Shown piece after piece: positions 34,411 through 42,553 of a stretch of 56,620 bases of DNA. Under the pieces are notes generated by a model. The model ran no database searches. It saw only the letters and a list, made by a program, of their open reading frames with translations, and had not been told where the DNA came from. The DNA comes from Variovorax sp. MHTC-1 (GTDB taxonomy: Bacteria > Pseudomonadota > Gammaproteobacteria > Burkholderiales > Burkholderiaceae_C). The stretch is from assembly GCF_003984645.1 (NCBI RefSeq), contig NZ_RWKI01000023.1, forward strand, positions 1 through 56,620. The letters run 5' to 3'. The position numbers were made by a program, and so were the translations under genes. Each line of letters starts with the position of its first letter. The first letter of the stretch is position 1.

Positions 34411-35217
34411 ATGACCGTTCGTCTGGATATCGAGGACCAGGTGGCGCTGATCACGCTGGACCGTCCCGAAGCGCTGAATGCGCTGGACCTTTCGGCGCTG
34501 CGCGAACTGCGCCGCTGCCTGGTCGAGGTGCGCGACCGCGACGACCTGCGCGTGGCCGTCCTCACCGGCGCAGGGAACAAGGCCTTCTGCGCCGGCGCCG
34601 ATCTCAAGGGCACGCAGATGTCGCCTGCACCTTATGCCGAAGCATTGTTCCGCGCGTCCGCGCCGGCAGCCGACATGGGCCTGTACATCCGGCTCATGGA
34701 CCTGGGCGAGCTCTGCCTGTTCAAGCCGCTCATCGCGGCCGTCAATGGCCATTGCCTCGGCGCCGGGCTGGAGCTGGCGCTCCAGTGCGACCTGCGCATC
34801 GCCTCGGCGAATGCAAGCTTCGGCTTGCCGGAGACGGCCGTCGGCTCGATTCCCGCCGTGTCCGGCCTGCACCGCCTGCTCAAGGCCGTGCCGTCGGCGC
34901 ATGCGATGCAGATGGTGCTGACGGCGCAGCGCATCGATGCGAGCACCGCCCAGCGCATCGGTCTGGTGTCGGAGCTGGTGGAAGAACCCGCCGCGCTGCT
35001 CGACCGCGCCTTGGCCCTGGCGCGGCGCATCGCCGGCAACGCGCCGCTGGCGGTGCAGGCCGTGAAGAAGCTGTCGCGCCAGACGGCGCACCTCGGCGAA
35101 GCCGACGCGCAGCAGCTCACCGAGCTGTACTGGGGCGTGCTGCGGGATACGCAAGACCGCATCGAGGGCCGCAGGGCTTTCGCCGAGAAACGCACGCCCT
35201 GCTATGCGGGCCGCTGA
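34411..35217 (+). CDS. Enoyl-CoA hydratase/isomerase family protein
   Basis: Crotonase-fold protein, 268 aa, hydrating or isomerising an enoyl-CoA. Oxyanion-hole segments are KAFCAGADLKG (around residue 61) and HCLGAGLELALQCDLRI (around 114). The region FGLPETAVGSIPAVSGLHRL carries the expected catalytic Glu position. It lies 9 bp after the SDR stop, with GGAGCACCGC before the ATG. Confidence 0.9.
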   Translation: MTVRLDIEDQVALITLDRPEALNALDLSALRELRRCLVEVRDRDDLRVAVLTGAGNKAFCAGADLKGTQMSPAPYAEALFRASAPAADMGLYIRLMDLGELCLFKPLIAAVNGHCLGAGLELALQCDLRIASANASFGLPETAVGSIPAVSGLHRLLKAVPSAHAMQMVLTAQRIDASTAQRIGLVSELVEEPAALLDRALALARRIAGNAPLAVQAVKKLSRQTAHLGEADAQQLTELYWGVLRDTQDRIEGRRAFAEKRTPCYAGR

Positions 35218-35239
35218 ACATCGATCCAAGGAGACACGC

Positions 35240-36229
35240 ATGAACACCCATTCCACCCACCGCCGTTCGTTGCTGGCGCTTGCGGCCGCCGCGCTCTGCA
35301 GCTGGCCGCTCGCCCATGCGCAGCAGCCTGCGTATCCGGCGAAGGCGATCACGCTCGTGGTGCCGTTCGCGCCCGGCGGCGGCAACGACATCCTGGCGCG
35401 CGCCATCGGCCCGCGCATCGCGGAAATCCTCGGCCAGACCGTGGTGGTCGACAACCGGCCGGGAGCCGGCGGCAACCTCGGCACCGACATCGTGGCGCGT
35501 GCGCCGGCCGATGGCTATACCTTGCTGCTGGCTTCCAACCAGGTGACGATCAATCCGGCCATCGGCGTCAAGACGCCCTTCAAGCTGGAAAAAGACTTCG
35601 CGCCGATCAGCCTGCTGGCTTCGGTGCCGATCGTGCTGGTGGCCCATCCGGCCGAGCCCTATCGGACGCTTGCCGAGTTCGTGCAGTACGCCAAGGCCCA
35701 CAGCGGCAAGCTGACGTACAGCAGCCCCGGCAACGGCACGCCGCAGCACCTGGCAGGCGAGGTGTTCGCCAACATGGCGAAGACGCAGCTGGTTCACGTG
35801 CCTTACCGCGGTACCGCGCCCGCCATCGCCGACGTGATCGGCGGGCAGGTGCAGCTGGCCTTCGGCACCATGGCCTCGGTGCTCCCCTTCATCGAGAGCG
35901 GCAAGCTGCGCGCGCTCGGCATCGCGGGACAGGCCAAATCGGCGGCCTTGCCGCAGCTTCCGACCTTCGGCGAGGTCGGTTTCAAGAACTACGAAGCCTC
36001 GCTCTGGTACAGCCTGCTCGCCCCGGCGCAGACGCCGAAGCCGGTCATCGACAAGCTCAATGCCGCGGTGGTGGAAGCGCTCAAGAACCCCGAGGTCCAG
36101 GCGCGCCTGGCCAAGCAGGGTTTCGAGACCCGCTCTTCCAGTCCCGCAGAGGCCAGGCAGCTGCTCGACAAAGACCTGCTTCGCTGGGCGCGCCTGGTCA
36201 GCGAACTCAAGTTGAAGATCGAGCAATGA
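35240..36229 (+). CDS. Tripartite tricarboxylate transporter-type (Bug/TctC) substrate-binding protein
   Basis: Periplasmic binding protein, 329 aa, with signal peptide MNTHSTHRRSLLALAAAALC...AHA-QQ. Bug-family marks are YPAKAITLVVPFAPGGGNDI, ADGYTLLLASN and YSSPGNGTPQHLAGE. These proteins capture carboxylates or aromatic acids for TctAB-type permeases, but no permease gene is nearby, which is common for expanded Bug families in Burkholderiales. AAGGAG lies about 8 nt upstream. Its place inside the gene set suggests it binds the pathway's substrate. Confidence 0.9.
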   Translation: MNTHSTHRRSLLALAAAALCSWPLAHAQQPAYPAKAITLVVPFAPGGGNDILARAIGPRIAEILGQTVVVDNRPGAGGNLGTDIVARAPADGYTLLLASNQVTINPAIGVKTPFKLEKDFAPISLLASVPIVLVAHPAEPYRTLAEFVQYAKAHSGKLTYSSPGNGTPQHLAGEVFANMAKTQLVHVPYRGTAPAIADVIGGQVQLAFGTMASVLPFIESGKLRALGIAGQAKSAALPQLPTFGEVGFKNYEASLWYSLLAPAQTPKPVIDKLNAAVVEALKNPEVQARLAKQGFETRSSSPAEARQLLDKDLLRWARLVSELKLKIEQ

Positions 36230-36627
36230 GCGCCGGTCCTGCGTTGCGGCTCGATAACCCGCTGCTCGAGCACCTGGGCATCCGGCTTGTCGAATGGCGC
36301 CCCGGCCGATGCGCCCTGGCGCTTGCGCTCGAAGCCCGGCATCTCAACCGCCAGGCCAGCCTTCAGGGCGGCGTGACCGCCACGCTGCTCGATGCCGCCT
36401 GCGGCTACGCCGGACTGATGACGCAGGGTGATGAGGCGCCGGTCAATGCGCTGACCTTGACGCTGTCGGTCAGCTATCTCGCTCGGGCCAGCCGGGGCGA
36501 AGTCCAGGCGCGCGGGCGGGTGACGGGCGGCGGCAGACGCGTCTACTTCGCTAGCGCCGAGCTGGTCGACGACGACGGCGCCGTCATCGCCACGGCCCAA
36601 GGGGCTTTCAGGCGCCAGTCGAACTGA
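36226..36627 (+). CDS. PaaI-type hotdog thioesterase
   Basis: Hotdog-fold acyl-CoA thioesterase, 133 aa, cytosolic. The core HLNRQASLQGGVTATLLDAACGYAG corresponds to the family's conserved G-G-hxxxLxDxA helix, with NALTLTLSVSYLARA forming the dimer strand. In ring-cleavage pathways such enzymes release CoA from dead-end intermediates. The ATG overlaps the Bug gene stop (ATGA). Confidence 0.87.
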   Translation: MSAGPALRLDNPLLEHLGIRLVEWRPGRCALALALEARHLNRQASLQGGVTATLLDAACGYAGLMTQGDEAPVNALTLTLSVSYLARASRGEVQARGRVTGGGRRVYFASAELVDDDGAVIATAQGAFRRQSN

Positions 36628-36647
36628 ACCATGAAGGAGACATCGCC

Positions 36648-37871
36648 ATGCTGCGCACTGCACTCGAGAACCTGAAGGTCGTCGACTTCACGCAGATCGG
36701 CGCCGGGCCCACCTGCTCGATGCTGCTGGCCGACATGGGCGCCCGCGTGATCAAGGTCGAGGCCCCCGAGGGCGAACTCGGACGAACGCTCGGCCCGCCG
36801 TGGATCGGCGACGACAGCGCGCTGTTCCACGCCTTCAACCGCAACAAGCTCGGGCTGTGCCTGGACCTCAAGGCCCCCGAAGGCATGGCCGTCGCTCGCA
36901 CCCTGATCGCGCAAGCCGACGTCGTGATCGAAAGCATGCGGCCCGGCGTCATGGAGCGGCTCGGCCTCGGCTATGCACAGCTCGCGGTCGACCATCCGCG
37001 CCTGGTGTACTGCTCCATCTCCGCCTACGGGCAGAACGGCCCGTATGCCGATCGCGCCGGCGTCGACGGCATCCTGCAGGCCGACAGCGGACTGATGAGC
37101 CTGATCGGATCGCCGGGCGCCGAGCCGGGCAAGGTGCAGGCGCCGGTGGTCGATGTCGTCACCGGCTACGTCGCCTGCGTGGGCGTGCTGGCGCAGCTGC
37201 AGCAGCGCACGCAAAGCGGGCAGGGCGGCTATCTCGATGTGAACCTGATGAACGCGGCGCTGGCGTTGCAGCAGTCTTCGTTCACCAGCTACCTCTCGGA
37301 TGGCGAGCTCCCGCAGCGCATGGGCAGTGCGGCGCCGTACTCCGCGCCCAACGAGGCTTTCGAAACCGCCGACGGCTGGATCATGGTGGCCGCGTACAAC
37401 GGCGGGCGCTGGGACCGGCTGTGCGAAGCGCTGGCACTCCCGCAGTTGATCGGCGACGAACGCTTCGCCAGCTCGCCCCTGCGCGTGGTCCACCGGGGAG
37501 CGATGCGTGACGTCCTGGCCGGGGCATTCCGCGCCCGCTCGACCGACCATTGGCTCGCCGAGCTCAACGCCGCCGACATCCTGTGTGCGCGCGTCGCCGA
37601 CTACGGCGATGTCGAGCGGCATCCGCAGGTGGCTGCCAACCAGATGATCGCCACGCTCGACGATCCGGCCGCAGGCGCGGTCCGGACGCCGGGCTTCCCG
37701 ATCAACAGCGCCGAAACCAACCGCCTGCCGCACGCGCCGGCGCCGCGCCGAGGGCAGCACACGCGCGAGATCCTGGCGGCGGCGGGCTACGACGCGATGC
37801 ACATCGAGCGCCTGCTCGCGGAGCGCGTCGTGTCCTCCGAGGAGGCCCGTATTGCTAACATGCCCGGCTGA
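36648..37871 (+). CDS. CoA-transferase, family III (CaiB/BaiF)
   Basis: Moves CoA between carboxylic acids, most likely activating the pathway's substrate; 407 aa. It starts with LENLKVVDFTQIGAGPTCSMLLADMGA and has NRNKLGLCLDLK, with Asp169 in APVVDVVTGYVA at the place of the catalytic aspartate of family III enzymes. AAGGAG lies about 9 nt before the ATG. This is the last gene of the cluster; a zinc-ribbon miniprotein gene starts 28 bp later and may be read through. Confidence 0.9.
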   Translation: MLRTALENLKVVDFTQIGAGPTCSMLLADMGARVIKVEAPEGELGRTLGPPWIGDDSALFHAFNRNKLGLCLDLKAPEGMAVARTLIAQADVVIESMRPGVMERLGLGYAQLAVDHPRLVYCSISAYGQNGPYADRAGVDGILQADSGLMSLIGSPGAEPGKVQAPVVDVVTGYVACVGVLAQLQQRTQSGQGGYLDVNLMNAALALQQSSFTSYLSDGELPQRMGSAAPYSAPNEAFETADGWIMVAAYNGGRWDRLCEALALPQLIGDERFASSPLRVVHRGAMRDVLAGAFRARSTDHWLAELNAADILCARVADYGDVERHPQVAANQMIATLDDPAAGAVRTPGFPINSAETNRLPHAPAPRRGQHTREILAAAGYDAMHIERLLAERVVSSEEARIANMPG

Positions 37872-37899
37872 AAGCCAATCGATAGGGAGCAGAAGCCGC

Positions 37900-38166
37900 A
37901 TGGCGAACGAGTCCAACCGAAGAGACGAATTGAAGAGGATGACGCTGTGCGCCTCGTGCGCGGGCATCCAGAGGAACTGGCGCCGCGCAGCCGGGCACGC
38001 CGAACTCGTGCAGGTGTCCAGCCGCAAGGCCGAGCGCAGCGATGGCGACCGCGGCGGCCGCACCGTCAATGTCACCAGCTACAGGTGCGACGCCTGCGGT
38101 ACGCGGTGGGAATACGAGAACGACAAGACGAACCAGCAAGCGGGCTGGTCGGTCGTGGGGCAGTAG
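37900..38166 (+). CDS. Small zinc-ribbon protein, unknown function (88 aa)
   Basis: I do not recognise a named family. Two CxxC pairs, Cys17/Cys20 (LCASCAG) and Cys63/Cys66 (YRCDACGTRW), should bind one zinc. They are separated by a charged linker (SSRKAERSDGDRGG). The second knuckle followed by TRWEYEND resembles ribbons found in small transcription- or RNA-binding proteins. The start at 37900 has AGGGAGC upstream. It trails the CoA-transferase gene on the same strand. Confidence 0.7.
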   Translation: MANESNRRDELKRMTLCASCAGIQRNWRRAAGHAELVQVSSRKAERSDGDRGGRTVNVTSYRCDACGTRWEYENDKTNQQAGWSVVGQ

Positions 38167-38273
38167 ACGCGCGCGAAGTCGTCCTGCCGGAACTGCCAAG
38201 CCTCAGCGGCAGGGCGCTGGACTTCGGGTATCCATCATGTCCGCCACCTCCCTCGAGGCGAAAAAATCGAGGG

Positions 38274-38732
38274 ATGGCATTGCCCCGCAATCTGGAGACG
38301 CTCTCGGCCATCCTGCATGCCGAGGGCACGGCTGCGGCACTTGCCTATCTGAACGAAGGCGTCCCGCACCGGTTCAGCGCCGTCTATCGCTTCGCCGGCC
38401 CCATGCTGCGAAACGTCCTGCTGCACGACAAGGCGGGAGAGATGCGGCCCGAATACCTTGCGGCAGTGCCCTTCGACAAGAGCTTCTGTCAGTTCGTTCT
38501 TCGGGATAGTTCGTTCCGTACCGACGACTCGGCGGCTGACCCAAGGCTTGAAGGTCACCCTTACCGAGGCGTGGTCGTCTCGTATCACAGCGTTCCGCTG
38601 GTGAGCAATGCCGGCGAGCTTTGGGGCACGCTGAGCCATTTCGACACGGCACCCCTGCCGCTCTCCGATGACGAGTTCGAGCTTCTGCAGGGTGCAGCCA
38701 GGTTGCTGCCGAGCTTCCTCGTCGAAGGTTGA
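38274..38732 (+). CDS. GAF-domain-like protein
   Basis: Small single-domain protein, 152 aa. FSAVYRFAGPMLRNVLLHD, the Cys in KSFCQFVLRDSSF, and VPLVSNAGELWGTLSHFD with a final LPLSDDEFELLQGAARLLP match a stand-alone GAF fold, a ligand- or redox-sensing domain. There is no output domain, so it may be a free-standing sensor or, like Msr-type GAF proteins, an enzyme. GAGGG lies directly before the ATG. No partner is evident; the LysR gene is convergent. Confidence 0.72.
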   Translation: MALPRNLETLSAILHAEGTAAALAYLNEGVPHRFSAVYRFAGPMLRNVLLHDKAGEMRPEYLAAVPFDKSFCQFVLRDSSFRTDDSAADPRLEGHPYRGVVVSYHSVPLVSNAGELWGTLSHFDTAPLPLSDDEFELLQGAARLLPSFLVEG

Positions 38733-38764
38733 ATAGATCTTCGTTCCTGCCCTGCCGAAAGCGA

Positions 38765-39661
38765 CTATGGCCGCAGCGCGAACTGCGCGAGCATCCAGGT
38801 CCGGAACTGCTTCATCGATGCGCTCTCCGGCCGCCCGGCCGGCGTCAGCAGGTAGTAGGTATGGCTGCCCATGTCGAGCGTCTTCTTGAAGGGCATGACG
38901 AGCTTGCCGTCGCGCAGGTCGTCCTCGACCAGGAAGAGCTGCGCCATGGCCAGCCCTTGCCCTTCGATCGCGGCGGCGTAGGCCATCGCGGAGCTTTGGT
39001 AGGTCATGCCCGCGGCGCTGTCGACCTGCTGCGCCACGCCGTTGGCGTCCAGCCAGTAAGCCCAGTCGTCAGGACGGGCGATCGAGTGCAGCAAGGTGAA
39101 GTGGCGCAGGTCTGCCGGCTTGCGCAGCTTGGTGCGGCCTTTCAGGAGTGCGGGGCTGCACACGGGCGCGAGGATGTTGGCGACCAGCATATGGCTGTTC
39201 GCGCCGGGCCACTTGCCGTCGCCAAGGCGGATCGCCGCGTCGAGGTCCTCCTTGCGGAAGTCGACTTCGTCCAGCGAGGCGGTCAGGAGGACCTCGATGT
39301 CGGGATGGGCTTGGTGGAATCCGGAAAGCCGCGGGATGAGCCAGCGCATCGCGAAGGTCGTGTACGAACGCACCTTGAGCTGCTTGCGCTGCGTGCGTCG
39401 CGTGAGGCGCCTGGTGGCCTCGCGCAGCGCATCGACGGCCTTGGTCACGGCACGGAAGTAATCCGCGCCGGCCCGCGTCAGCGAGATCTGGCGGTGCCCG
39501 CGGTGCAGCAGCTGCAGGCCCAGCGTGTCCTCCAGCAGCTTGATCTGGCGGCTCACCGCGCCGGGCGTGACATGCAGTTCGCCCGCAGCGACGGTGATGC
39601 TCAGGTGCCGCGCTGCGGCCTCGAAGGCGCGCAACGCATTCAGCGGGGGCAGGCGGTCCAT
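38765..39661 (-). CDS. LysR-family transcriptional regulator (GcvA-like)
   Basis: DNA-binding regulator, 298 aa. The winged helix-turn-helix at residues about 6-65 (LNALRAFEAAARHLSITVAA, VTPGAVSRQIKLLEDTLGLQ) is of the GcvA type, and the effector domain begins near 93. It is divergent from the SDR gene at 39880, with 218 bp between, which is its default target. Control of the 30.9-37.9 kb gene set is possible but unsupported by position. Confidence 0.9.
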   Translation of the reverse strand: MDRLPPLNALRAFEAAARHLSITVAAGELHVTPGAVSRQIKLLEDTLGLQLLHRGHRQISLTRAGADYFRAVTKAVDALREATRRLTRRTQRKQLKVRSYTTFAMRWLIPRLSGFHQAHPDIEVLLTASLDEVDFRKEDLDAAIRLGDGKWPGANSHMLVANILAPVCSPALLKGRTKLRKPADLRHFTLLHSIARPDDWAYWLDANGVAQQVDSAAGMTYQSSAMAYAAAIEGQGLAMAQLFLVEDDLRDGKLVMPFKKTLDMGSHTYYLLTPAGRPESASMKQFRTWMLAQFALRP

Positions 39662-39879
39662 GCCGCCAGCCTAGCCTCGATTGCGAAAAACTCAAGTGCG
39701 AGCTTCCCGCGCCTCGCTCTGGCTCGATCTCGAACGCTTAGCATTGGCAGATGGGCGAGCGCCTCTATCTCCGCCCGACGACTGTGCCGCGAGACGCCAC
39801 TGCGTTTCGGTTTCTTCAAGACGGCGGGCTGAGCGGGCGCTAGCTTCGGGCATCGGCTGAAGAGAACGAAAGGAGACGA

Positions 39880-40761
39880 ATGGCCCCGACGCTGAAGAAC
39901 TGCATCGCCGTGGTCACGGGCGCCAGCCGAGGCGCCGGGCGCGGCATCGCCGTCGAGTTGGGCGCGGCGGGGGCCACGGTGTATGTCACCGGGCGCAGCA
40001 CGCGCGCGCAGCCCGCCGACACCTATGGCGACATCCTCGCGCTCTCCGGGCTCGACGCGGTGCCGGGCAGCATCGATGCGACCGCCGAGGAGGTCACGCG
40101 GGCCGGCGGCCGCGGCATCGCGGTGCGCTGCGATCACACGCGCGAAGACGACGTGGCTGCGCTCTTCGCGCAGGTGCAGCGCGACGAGGGCCATCTCGAC
40201 CTGCTCGTGAACAACGCCTGGGGCGGCCACGAGACCTTCAACGGCGTGTTCGAGGCGCCGTTCTGGGAGCATTCGCTCGCGCAATGGGATTCGATGTTCG
40301 ACCGCGGCGTGCGCAACCACCTGCTGGCCAGCCGCTTTGCCGCACCGATGATGGTCGCGCAGGGCCGCGGGCTGATCGTGACCACCACCTTCTGGGACCG
40401 CGATCGCTACCTGCGCGGCAACCTTTTCTACGATCTGGCCAAGGCCGCGATGAACCGCCTGGCCTTCGGCATGGCGCAGGAGCTGCGTCCGCACGGCGTC
40501 GCTTCGCTGGCCGTGTCGCCGGGCTGGATGCGCACCGAATTCGTCCTGACCGGCCACAAGACCGACGAGGCGCACTGGACCGAGCGCCCGGCATTGGCGC
40601 GCACCGAATCGCCGCGCTACCTGGGCCGCGCAGTCGCGGCACTGGCGGGCGACCCGAAGATGCTGGACAAGAGCGGCGCGGTGCACCGCGTCGCAGACCT
40701 GGCGCGCGAATACGGCTTCACCGACATCGACGGTCGCCAGGTCGAGGCCTTCGAGATGTGA
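39880..40761 (+). CDS. SDR family oxidoreductase (DHRS1-like)
   Basis: Atypical short-chain dehydrogenase, 293 aa, longer than the usual 250. The cofactor motif is TGASRGAG (13-20), followed by YVTGRSTR, which suggests NADP through the arginines. LVNNAWGG replaces the common NNAG. The catalytic pair is Tyr184 and Lys188 (YDLAK), and SPGWMRTEFVL follows. By eye it resembles human DHRS1-like reductases. AAGGAG lies 7 nt before the ATG. It is divergent from the LysR gene. Confidence 0.87.
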   Translation: MAPTLKNCIAVVTGASRGAGRGIAVELGAAGATVYVTGRSTRAQPADTYGDILALSGLDAVPGSIDATAEEVTRAGGRGIAVRCDHTREDDVAALFAQVQRDEGHLDLLVNNAWGGHETFNGVFEAPFWEHSLAQWDSMFDRGVRNHLLASRFAAPMMVAQGRGLIVTTTFWDRDRYLRGNLFYDLAKAAMNRLAFGMAQELRPHGVASLAVSPGWMRTEFVLTGHKTDEAHWTERPALARTESPRYLGRAVAALAGDPKMLDKSGAVHRVADLAREYGFTDIDGRQVEAFEM

Positions 40762-40763
40762 CA

Positions 40764-40799
40764 CCATCGGGCGCTCTCGCCAGCAGGAGCGCCCGATGG
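40764..40799 (+). terminator. Strong hairpin after the SDR gene, possible terminator
   Basis: A perfect 13-bp stem (CCATCGGGCGCTC with GAGCGCCCGATGG) closes a 10-nt loop and starts 2 nt after the SDR stop. There is no T-run, so termination is unproven; mRNA-end stabilisation is an alternative. Confidence 0.45.
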
Positions 40800-40881
40800 C
40801 AACGCGTGGATTCACAGGACGACGCCCGCACCGGGCGCTACGGCGGCGCCGATTGAATCCCTGGCTTTCAAAGGAAATTCC

Positions 40882-41280
40882 ATGAGCATCGCGGTCAGAC
40901 GCGACGGCACCACCGGCACCCGTCACATCCTCAAGGTCCGCGCTCACGAGATCGCGGTCGACCCGTCGCCCGATGCGGGCGGCCAGGATGCGGGCCCCAC
41001 GCCGCACGACCTCTACGATTCCGCGCTGGCCGCCTGCAAGGCACTGACCGTGCTGGTCTACGCCAAGCGCAAGGGCATCCCGGTGGAAGACATCGAAGTC
41101 GTGGTGAACCGCGACGACAGCGAGGAACGCAAGGGCGTCTACCGGCTGGATTCCACCTTGCGCGTCACCGGCCCGCTCAGCGACGAACAGCGCGCCGAGC
41201 TGCTGCGCGTGGCGGGCAAGTGCCCGCTGCATCGGCTGATGACCGAGGTCAAGACGGAGATCGAGACGCGGCTGGCTTGA
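40882..41280 (+). CDS. OsmC family protein
   Basis: Thiol-dependent peroxidase-fold protein, 132 aa. The two conserved cysteines are Cys52 (ALAACKALTVLVYAKRKG) and Cys114 (AGKCPLHRLM), the usual OsmC/Ohr pattern for reducing organic hydroperoxides. GPTPHDLYDSALA precedes the first cysteine helix. Specificity between OsmC and Ohr is not decided; it looks closer to the short YhfA/OsmC branch. Confidence 0.9.
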   Translation: MSIAVRRDGTTGTRHILKVRAHEIAVDPSPDAGGQDAGPTPHDLYDSALAACKALTVLVYAKRKGIPVEDIEVVVNRDDSEERKGVYRLDSTLRVTGPLSDEQRAELLRVAGKCPLHRLMTEVKTEIETRLA

Positions 41281-41384
41281 GGCGGCGGCAAGAGGCGCCG
41301 TCCGACCCCGGATCGAGAACGCAACCCGCCCCAAGTCCTCTCGGCGACGGCAAAGCTGGCTTCTCCATGCAGAAGGAGTACGCC

Positions 41385-41657
41385 ATGAAGCCGCAAGAGA
41401 ACACAGCCTCTTCCCAGACCGGGCCGAAGCCGGAGCCGCCGGAGCTCTCTAACCAATCGGTCGCGGGCGAAGAGGATCCCGGCGCCGCCGTCGAGGTTCC
41501 GCCCATGCAGCCCGGCGACGAGGCGCCTGCCGGCACGCCCGGAACCGGCGAAACCCTGTGCCGCAGCTGCGGCGGCACCGGCCGCAGCGACGACGGCAAG
41601 CCATGTCCGGAGTGCGGCGGCACCGGCAAGATCACCGCCGGCATCGGCGGCGCGTGA
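41385..41657 (+). CDS. Small protein with half a DnaJ-type zinc finger (90 aa)
   Basis: The N-terminal 55 residues are Pro/Glu/Gly-rich and look disordered. The C-terminus has two CxxCxGxG repeats, LCRSCGGTGRS (Cys59/Cys62) and PCPECGGTGK (Cys74/Cys77), together enough for one zinc. DnaJ has four such repeats and a J-domain; neither the other two nor a J-domain is present. The ATG at 41385 has AAGGAG about 8 nt upstream. Function unknown; a small thiol/zinc adaptor is a guess. Confidence 0.75.
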   Translation: MKPQENTASSQTGPKPEPPELSNQSVAGEEDPGAAVEVPPMQPGDEAPAGTPGTGETLCRSCGGTGRSDDGKPCPECGGTGKITAGIGGA

Positions 41658-41667
41658 TGGGCGCGCC

Positions 41668-41982
41668 TCAGCCCACCACCACCTCGCTGGTCTGCATCAC
41701 CGGCTTCAGGTCGGTGTAGTTGCGGATGTCGCCGAGGATTTCCTTGGCGTGCGGGCCGAAGGCCGCCTGGAAAGCTTCCACCGAGTCGCAGAAGATGTGG
41801 CAGGACGCGACATAGGTAGGCGGCTCGCCCGGTGCGCCGCCGGCCAGCCCCTTGTCGATCGTGTAGGACTTGCAGGCGTCGCCCATCCTGCTCTTGAGCA
41901 GCGGCATGTGCTTGTCGCGGTAGTAGTCGTGGTCGAATCGCGCTCCGGGCGTGTGGGGGTACATCACGCTGACCTTGATCAT
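41668..41982 (-). CDS. EthD family protein
   Basis: Small dimeric alpha+beta-barrel protein, 104 aa. It starts MIKVSVMYPHTPGARFDHDYYRDKHMPL, the typical EthD pattern with the conserved HxxxxxxHxP-like segment, and has TYVASCHIFCDSVEAFQAAF. The family is named for a protein linked to ether degradation, but most members have no assigned reaction. AGGAG lies before the ATG. It is convergent with the DnaJ-like miniprotein gene. Confidence 0.87.
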   Translation of the reverse strand: MIKVSVMYPHTPGARFDHDYYRDKHMPLLKSRMGDACKSYTIDKGLAGGAPGEPPTYVASCHIFCDSVEAFQAAFGPHAKEILGDIRNYTDLKPVMQTSEVVVG

Positions 41983-42055
41983 TGCTTATCTCCTTGTTGG
42001 GGGGTCGCCAGCATAGGAGAAGGCGCGGCGGGAAACAACCCGGCTGTATGGCCTG

Positions 42056-42553
42056 CTACCCGCCCGCCGCGCGTGGCCCCCGGCTTTCCCAGAAGCCGCG
42101 GTGCGTGGCGATCATCTCGTCCGCCACTTCCGGCACCGGCCCGATGACCTCGATCTTCTTTTGCCCGCGTGCGAAGACTTCGCGGCAGCCCAGCGAGAGC
42201 GTCGGGTTCTCGGGATGGGCCCCGGTGAGCGCGAGAAGCGCACTCTCTTCGGCGCCGTACGCCACGCGCCCGATGTTCGCCCAGTAGATGGTGCCGGCGC
42301 ACATCGCGCAGGGCTCGAAGGTGGTGACGAGCGTGCACTGCGCGAGGTACTCGGCCGGGTAGGTGAGCGAGGCGTTGCGCGCCAGCGTGGCCTCGGCGTG
42401 CTGCACGGTGTCGATGTTGCCCTGCTCGGTGAGCACCGTTTCGCCGTCGGGCGCGACGAGCAGCGCGCCGAAAGGATGGCGGCCCATCGCCATCGCGCGC
42501 CGCGCCACCTCGTTCGCGCGGCGCAGGGCGCGAAGGACCTGCTCCCTATTCAT
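42056..42553 (-). CDS. Nucleoside/nucleobase deaminase (CDA fold), cassette 2
   Basis: Zinc deaminase of the cytidine deaminase-like superfamily, 165 aa. Zinc and catalytic residues are His52-Ala-Glu54 (VQHAEATLA) and Cys82/Cys85 in EPCAMCAGTIYWANIGRV. It is homologous to the protein at 29118-29630, sharing the PFGAL and CAG-I-W-NIGRV blocks. Its start overlaps the end of the permease gene by 8 bp, making it the last gene of an ABC importer operon. The imported ligand is probably an amino-heterocycle deaminated on entry. Confidence 0.87.
   Translation of the reverse strand: MNREQVLRALRRANEVARRAMAMGRHPFGALLVAPDGETVLTEQGNIDTVQHAEATLARNASLTYPAEYLAQCTLVTTFEPCAMCAGTIYWANIGRVAYGAEESALLALTGAHPENPTLSLGCREVFARGQKKIEVIGPVPEVADEMIATHRGFWESRGPRAAGG

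Noticed and set aside
39751..39843. 30-codon frame MGERLYLRPTTVPRDATAF between LysR and SDR genes
   Set aside because: The LYLRP start loosely recalls the N-terminus of dihydropteroate synthase-like proteins, so it could be a gene remnant. It is too short, lacks a ribosome-binding site, and the match is only a few residues.
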